Source: Streptomyces griseus subsp. griseus (GTDB lineage Bacteria > Actinomycetota > Actinomycetes > Streptomycetales > Streptomycetaceae). Taken from it: a stretch of 64,000 bases of DNA. A model generated the notes under the pieces. The model ran no database searches and had not been told where the DNA came from. It saw only the letters and a program-made list of their open reading frames with translations. A program made the translations under genes and the position numbers. Below, piece by piece: positions 59,766 through 64,000 of this stretch (its first letter is position 1; every line of letters starts with the position of its first letter). The stretch spans positions 62,001-126,000 of the forward strand of contig NZ_JOJE01000001.1 of the NCBI RefSeq assembly GCF_000720255.1, written 5' to 3'.

Positions 59766-60792
59766 ACGGCCGCCAGTCGCCGAGATACGTCCGCCGGGTG
59801 TGCGTGGCTGCCTCCTCGGCCGTCAGCTGAGGCCGGTTCTCCGGCACCGAGACCACCGCGCCGGGCCCGGAGTTGCCGTACTCCCGGAACCGCATGGTCT
59901 GCCACGGATAGGCGTCCCGCATGTTGGTGTACGGGGTCACCGCGTCGATCCCCGGTCCGAGCCAGGTGTCCCGCACGACCAGCGAGGGCCAGGCAGTGGT
60001 CTCGTACGACGGCACCCAGGGCCGGGCGATCTTGTACGCCGCGTCCTCGGCACCCGAGGTCACCCGACCGCGCAGGGCCAGGAAGCCGTGGGGGTTGGCC
60101 CGGGCGGTGGCGGGGGCGAAGACCATGCCCTTGGGCGTGAAGGTCACGTCCCGTCGCAGGGTGCGGAAGTGACAGGCCTCGAAGACGGCCGTCGCCCGGC
60201 CGAAGACGAAGTCGACGTCGCCCTCGATGTAGCAGTGCCGGTAGTACTGCCGGTCGAAAACCTCCAGCGCGGTCGTGTCCGCGAACAGGGTGTCCTGGTG
60301 GGCCAGCAGCCGCACGTTCTCGAAGCGCGACCGGTCCCCCGTCACATACGCGGCGACCGCTTGCGTTCCCGTGATGTCGGGGTGGTCCGCGCGCAGCCAG
60401 TCGTTGGCCAGCGTCAGGTCGCGGACGGTCAGTCCGGGGGCCGCCGAGGTGAAGGTGGCGGAGCCGGCCGTGCCATAGGTGCCCGAGCCGTCGGGCTTCG
60501 GGGTGCCGTTGGCGTTGTCGAAGACGATGACCGCGGCGCGGGGATCACGACTGGCCCCCCGAATCGTCAACTCACCCGCGTCCGCGGGGACTTTGACGAC
60601 CTCACGGTACGTCCCCGGGTGCACGACGATCGTCCGGCCCGGGCCGGTGACCGCGTCGACGGCCGCCTGGACGGAGTCGCCGGGGCGGACGTGCAGGACA
60701 CGGCGGCCGTGGGCGAGGGCGGGCGTGGCCCCGACGGCCGGCAGAGCGCCGGCGGCGGCGAGGCCGGTCAGGAGGGTGCGTCTGCGCAGCAC
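59752..60792 (-). CDS. secreted pectin methylesterase (CE8), copy 2
   Basis: A 346-residue exported CE8 pectinesterase. Tat-like signal RRRTLLTG. Conserved segments are LLAHQDTLFADT (transition-state residues and first Asp), GDVDFVFGRAT (second Asp) and KIARPWVPS (Arg). I chose the GTG at 60792: GGAAGGAG lies 9-16 nt upstream, overlapping the previous stop. An ATG at 60810 is possible but has no ribosome site. It resembles the adjacent upstream copy over its whole length. Confidence 0.9.
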   Translation of the reverse strand: MLRRRTLLTGLAAAGALPAVGATPALAHGRRVLHVRPGDSVQAAVDAVTGPGRTIVVHPGTYREVVKVPADAGELTIRGASRDPRAAVIVFDNANGTPKPDGSGTYGTAGSATFTSAAPGLTVRDLTLANDWLRADHPDITGTQAVAAYVTGDRSRFENVRLLAHQDTLFADTTALEVFDRQYYRHCYIEGDVDFVFGRATAVFEACHFRTLRRDVTFTPKGMVFAPATARANPHGFLALRGRVTSGAEDAAYKIARPWVPSYETTAWPSLVVRDTWLGPGIDAVTPYTNMRDAYPWQTMRFREYGNSGPGAVVSVPENRPQLTAEEAATHTRRTYLGDWRPYECP

Positions 60793-60794
60793 GG

Positions 60795-61919
60795 TCAGCA
60801 CTCCTTCCATGGGGCCCAGTCGCCGAGGTAGGCCACCCGGGTCGCCGACCCGGCCTGCTCCCGGGTGAGTCGGGGTCTGTTCTCGGGGACGGTGATCTCG
60901 GCGCCAGGGCCGGAGTTGCGGTACTCGGCGAACCGCATCGACTGCCAGGGGAAGGAGTTCGACATGTTGGCGTAGGGGGCGACCGCGTCGATGCCGGGGC
61001 CGAGGTGGGTGTCGCGGACGGTGAGCGAGGGGCGGGCGGTGGTGTCGGAGCTGGGCACCCAGGGGCGGGCCAGCTTGTAGAAGGCGTCCGGGGCCTCGCT
61101 GGAGACCCGGCTCCTGGTCACCAGGTAGCCGAGCGGGTTGGCGCCCGCCGTGGAGGGCGCGAAGACGAAGCCGTACGGGGCGGCGGCGAGGTCGGTGCGG
61201 TTCAGGGTGCGGAAGTGGCAGTGCTCGAAGACCGCGGTGGCCCGCCCGAAGACGAAATCGACGTCTCCCTCGACGTAGCAGTGGGAGAAGTACTGCCGGG
61301 CGAAGACGGCCAGGGCCATGGAGTCGGCGTACAGGGTGTCCTGGTGGCCGAGGAAGCGGCAGTGGTGGAAGGCGGAGCGGTCGCCCTGGACCTTGATGGC
61401 GACGGCCTGGGTGCCGGTGATGTCGGGGTGGTCGGCGCGCAGCCAGTCGTTGGCGAAGGTGATCCAGCGGGCGGTGAAGCCGTCGGCCTGCACCGTCGTG
61501 GTCGCCGACCCGGTGGTGCCGTAGGTGCCGCCGCCGGGCTTGGGGGTGCCGGCCGCGTTGTCGTACACGATCACGACGTCACGGGGGTTCTCGGAGGCGC
61601 CGATCCAGGTCAGGTCCGGACGGCTGACGTCGACAGCGACCGTTTCCCGGTACGCACCCGGGGCGATGACCAGCGTGTACCCGCTGCCTCTCGCGGCGGC
61701 GACGGCGTCCCGGACGGTGGTGAAGTCACCGGCGCCGCCCGGATGGACGTACAGGGTCCTCGGATTCGGGCGTGCGGCCGGAGAGCCGTACCGGCCGAAC
61801 GGTCGCGGCCGGGCGGCGGCCCGTGCCGGGCCGGACGCCAGTGCGAGCGCGGCGCCCGCTGTGGCGCTCGCGACGAGGAACCCCCTGCGGGAGAGGGGAC
61901 GATGGTGCTGCGAGAGCAT
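60795..61919 (-). CDS. secreted pectin methylesterase (CE8), copy 1
   Basis: A 374-residue exported CE8 enzyme. Tat signal with LSRRGFLVASATAG. The CE8 motifs are FLGHQDTLYADS, YVEGDVDFVFGRAT and KLARPWVPS. It de-esterifies homogalacturonan so that pectate lyases can act. It begins the CE8-CE8-esterase-PL9 run. Long matching stretches with copy 2, such as WLRADHPDITGTQAVA, indicate a tandem duplication. Confidence 0.92.
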   Translation of the reverse strand: MLSQHHRPLSRRGFLVASATAGAALALASGPARAAARPRPFGRYGSPAARPNPRTLYVHPGGAGDFTTVRDAVAAARGSGYTLVIAPGAYRETVAVDVSRPDLTWIGASENPRDVVIVYDNAAGTPKPGGGTYGTTGSATTTVQADGFTARWITFANDWLRADHPDITGTQAVAIKVQGDRSAFHHCRFLGHQDTLYADSMALAVFARQYFSHCYVEGDVDFVFGRATAVFEHCHFRTLNRTDLAAAPYGFVFAPSTAGANPLGYLVTRSRVSSEAPDAFYKLARPWVPSSDTTARPSLTVRDTHLGPGIDAVAPYANMSNSFPWQSMRFAEYRNSGPGAEITVPENRPRLTREQAGSATRVAYLGDWAPWKEC

Positions 61920-61963
61920 GCGACTGCTCCTTCGCGGTGCGGCTCGTGCGGGTGGGGGTAGGG

Positions 61964-62005
61964 GGCCGGGCCGGGCGCACCTCGTGGTGTGCGCCCGACC
62001 CGGCC
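61964..62005 (-). terminator. hairpin terminator after the PL1 pectate lyase
   Basis: GGCCGGG plus GGGCGCAC on the left arm (61964-61980) pair with GTGCGCCC and CCCGGCC on the right (61989-62005), interrupted by a 2x2 internal loop. It lies between PL1 and the pectin methylesterase start. Confidence 0.75.
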
Positions 62006-62021
62006 GGCTCTCGACCGGGCG

Positions 62022-63347
62022 TCAGCAGATGCGGCCGGCGCCCGCGCGGTGGTCGACGACGGCCGGGACCGCCTTCGTGGAGTCGATCTTGGTGCGCAGG
62101 GTGGGCGTCCAGTCGCCGTCCGACCGGAGCATCTCGCCGGGGATCTCCGCGTTGTGCACGGCGATCAGGTCGACCACCTTGCCGTTGACGCGGTTGTCGG
62201 CGGCGGTGAGCGGCGAGTCCATCCACTTCTTCAGGATCTTCGCCGGGCTGATCCCGGCCGGCAGCGTGAAGGCATTGTGCTCGGCGACGAGTTGGGACTC
62301 CTTGCCGATGCCGAAGCTGTAGACGTAGTCCTGGCCGGCCACGAAGTGGTTGTTGTACACGTCGACCTGTCCGAAGCGGACGCGGGGCGCGCGCTCGACG
62401 AGGTTGCGGAAGAGGTTGTGGTGGAGCGTCACCTTGAGCTTGCCCCGGTCCCCCGCGGCCGTCGACTCGCTGTCGCTGTTGCCGATCATGAGCGTCTTGT
62501 CGTGGTCGGCGAAGGCGTTCCAGGACGCGGTGACGTAGTTGGATCCCCGGACGATGTCCAGCTCACCGTCGTGCTGCTGGTACAGCGTGCCGAAGTACGT
62601 CGGTGCCTTGCTGTCGGGGTGGCTGCCGTCGGTGAACGTGTTGTGGTCCAGCCACACATGGGTGGAGCCGTAGACGACCGCGGTGTCGTACTCGGAGTTC
62701 CAGGCGCCGGTCGAGGTGTCGGTCGGGTCCCACTGCGGGAAGCAGTCGACGGGGCTCTCGAAGGTGAGATTGCGGACGATGACGTTGTCAACGGCCTTGA
62801 TCTGGAGGCTGGCGCCCTTGAAGCCGGCGTTCCTGCCGACGCCGATGATCGTGGTGTTGGCGGGGACATTCGCCTTGATCTGCTGGTCCTGGTTGTCGGC
62901 GGAGGCCCGGCGCAGACCCTCCGGGCTGTCGTCCGGCTCGGCGCTCAGGTCGGTGTCGAGACCCCACTTCTCCGGCGCGTACTTCGCGAGATAGGCGTCG
63001 AAGTCGTACCCGGGCACGGCAAGTGCGTCACACCCCTCCGACACCGCGTCGATCGTGCCCTTCACCTTGATGATCTTCGGCGCGCTCCCCCCGGCGGCGA
63101 GCGCGGCCTTGAATCCGGCCCAGGTGGTCACGGTGTAGACGTGGTCGGTGTCGGCGGCGGCACCACCGGTGGTCCCGCTGCCGTACGACCCCCACCCGTC
63201 CTTCGCCCCGAGCGTCTGCCGTGCGGGATCGCTGGTGTCGGCCTGGGCGGAGGCGGTGCCGGTGAGGGTCAGCACCAGTGCGGTGCAGCCGACCAGAGCG
63301 GCCATCGTTCGAGTGGTGACATGCCCATGCCATCTCTGTGGGTGCAT
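62022..63347 (-). CDS. secreted pectate lyase, PL1 family
   Basis: A 441-residue exported parallel beta-helix lyase cleaving polygalacturonate by calcium-dependent beta-elimination. Signal peptide about 1-36 (TMAALVGCTALVLTLTGTAS). The PL1 signatures are STHVWLDHNTFTDG (calcium-binding Asp) and LVERAPRVRFGQVDVYNNHF (catalytic Arg). AAGGAG lies 10 nt before the ATG at 63347. It has its own terminator and so probably its own promoter or is read with the upstream CE12 gene 32 bp away. Confidence 0.93.
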   Translation of the reverse strand: MHPQRWHGHVTTRTMAALVGCTALVLTLTGTASAQADTSDPARQTLGAKDGWGSYGSGTTGGAAADTDHVYTVTTWAGFKAALAAGGSAPKIIKVKGTIDAVSEGCDALAVPGYDFDAYLAKYAPEKWGLDTDLSAEPDDSPEGLRRASADNQDQQIKANVPANTTIIGVGRNAGFKGASLQIKAVDNVIVRNLTFESPVDCFPQWDPTDTSTGAWNSEYDTAVVYGSTHVWLDHNTFTDGSHPDSKAPTYFGTLYQQHDGELDIVRGSNYVTASWNAFADHDKTLMIGNSDSESTAAGDRGKLKVTLHHNLFRNLVERAPRVRFGQVDVYNNHFVAGQDYVYSFGIGKESQLVAEHNAFTLPAGISPAKILKKWMDSPLTAADNRVNGKVVDLIAVHNAEIPGEMLRSDGDWTPTLRTKIDSTKAVPAVVDHRAGAGRIC

Positions 63348-63379
63348 GTGTGCGGCTCTCCTTTTCGAAAATGGGGGCG

Positions 63380-64000
63380 TTACGCCGCGGCCTTCGGCCA
63401 GGTGATCCAGGACTCGGGAATCTGCTCGTCGAGCCGACGCACCTCGGCCGGCTCAAGCACTCGCGTGCGCAGCAGCTCCCGCGCCACCAGCCGCGCCACG
63501 GCGATCGCGCCGGGTGGGTTGAAGTGCGTGTTGTCCTGCTCGGTCGCGGTCCAGTTGAAGTACTTCTTGGTCTCCTCGACGCCCAGCCTCTGCCACAGCG
63601 CGATCGACAGCGCCTGGATGTCGAGCAGCGGCACGCCCTCCTTCAGGGCGAGCGCCCGCATCGCGGCCGGGTACTCGCCGTGCGTCGGCAGGGACTTGCC
63701 GCTCGCATCGAACTTGCGCCGTTCGACCGAAGTGGCGAGCACGGGCCGCGCCCCGCGCGCCCGGGCCCCGGTGAGGTACCTCCGCAGGTGGTCCTGGTAC
63801 GTCGTCCACGGCTCGGTGTAACGCGTCGGGTCCTCGGTCTTCTCGTCGTTGTGCCCGAACTGGATGAGAAGGAGGTCGCCGGGCTTGATCACCGAAAGGA
63901 TCGCGTCGAGCCGGCCCTCGTCGATGAAGCTCTTGGAACTGCGTCCGTTCACGGCATGGTTGGCGACCGGGCGATCCTTGCGGAGAAAGAACGGCAGCGC
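63380..64000 (-). CDS. CE12-like rhamnogalacturonan acetylesterase (SGNH hydrolase), partial
   Basis: Reading continues in frame past the right edge, so the N-terminus with the catalytic GDS block is missing; 206 residues are present. AVNGRSSKSFIDEG is block II, LLLIQFGHNDEK block III (Asn), and DNTHFNPPGA block V (Asp/His) of SGNH esterases. These and the spacing match rhamnogalacturonan acetylesterase. A GTG at 63952 is internal, not the true start. It adds rhamnogalacturonan de-acetylation to the pectin locus. Confidence 0.9.
   Translation of the reverse strand, partial: ALPFFLRKDRPVANHAVNGRSSKSFIDEGRLDAILSVIKPGDLLLIQFGHNDEKTEDPTRYTEPWTTYQDHLRRYLTGARARGARPVLATSVERRKFDASGKSLPTHGEYPAAMRALALKEGVPLLDIQALSIALWQRLGVEETKKYFNWTATEQDNTHFNPPGAIAVARLVARELLRTRVLEPAEVRRLDEQIPESWITWPKAAA

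Noticed and set aside
1..64000. tRNA, rRNA, CRISPR arrays, insertion sequences, prophage or attachment sites
   Set aside because: None recognised on reading; intergenic regions are short and no transposase, integrase or regularly spaced repeat array was seen.
57454..64000. copies of the LacI-type GAAAGCGTTTTC operator in the pectin locus
   Set aside because: No matching site is visible in the intergenic gaps available, so direct co-regulation with the LplABC operon is not supported by sequence here.

Overview
This window is chromosomal DNA of a Streptomyces or a very close actinomycete. The evidence is the very high GC content with GC-rich third codon positions, the dense ATGA/GTGA start-stop overlaps, frequent GTG starts, Tat and lipoprotein signals, and gene families typical of the genus. 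The order Pit transporter, cobalamin genes, ectABCD matches what I remember of Streptomyces coelicolor around SCO1844-SCO1880; that synteny is from memory and was not searched.

Layout. 1-259: N-terminal part of a class II aldolase (minus). 428-1928: low-affinity phosphate transporter plus a small membrane protein, behind a PHO-box-like repeat and ended by a perfect hairpin. 2075-20456: a cobalamin block. A cobalamin riboswitch leads cobD-cobQ-cobN-chlID-cobO-cobB-cobI, all start/stop coupled. A ZIP-family metal transporter lies on the opposite strand, followed by cobM-cobL-cbiG/cobJ-cobH-cbiX-cobC. The block covers ring methylation, ring contraction, amidation, cobalt chelation, adenosylation and aminopropanol-arm steps. 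Precorrin-6A reductase, the C1 methyltransferase, a CobG-type monooxygenase and nucleotide-loop genes are not in the window.

20462-27200 (minus): an LplABC-like carbohydrate ABC transporter, a LacI regulator and a DUF2264 protein form one operon. Its promoter carries a LacI-type operator between the -35 and -10 boxes. 27224-32684: an amidohydrolase, a polar amino acid ABC transporter, and divergently a class V aminotransferase and a DinB protein. 32990-36114: ectABCD for ectoine and 5-hydroxyectoine, with a duplicated ectD 3' end. 36279-43818: mixed single genes (PLP enzyme, FrnE-like DsbA, two GNATs, MFS exporter, DUF1349, aldehyde dehydrogenase with divergent IclR). 43991-48919: two-component system, penicillin-binding protein, NCS2 purine permease. 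49191-50608: SigE-type ECF sigma and a membrane partner.

50647-54068: a MerR regulator with a CarH/LitR-like cobalamin-binding domain, divergent from an ECF sigma factor, a secreted DUF4397 protein and a small soluble zinc anti-sigma-like protein. The shared intergenic region has 11-bp-spaced direct repeats inside a larger palindrome. I regard this as the most interesting locus. 54371-64000: a secreted plant-polysaccharide locus with a double-domain GH43, an acid phosphatase, PL9 and PL1 pectate lyases, two tandem pectin methylesterases, an alpha/beta-hydrolase esterase and a partial CE12 rhamnogalacturonan acetylesterase. No tRNA, rRNA, CRISPR array, insertion sequence or prophage was recognised.
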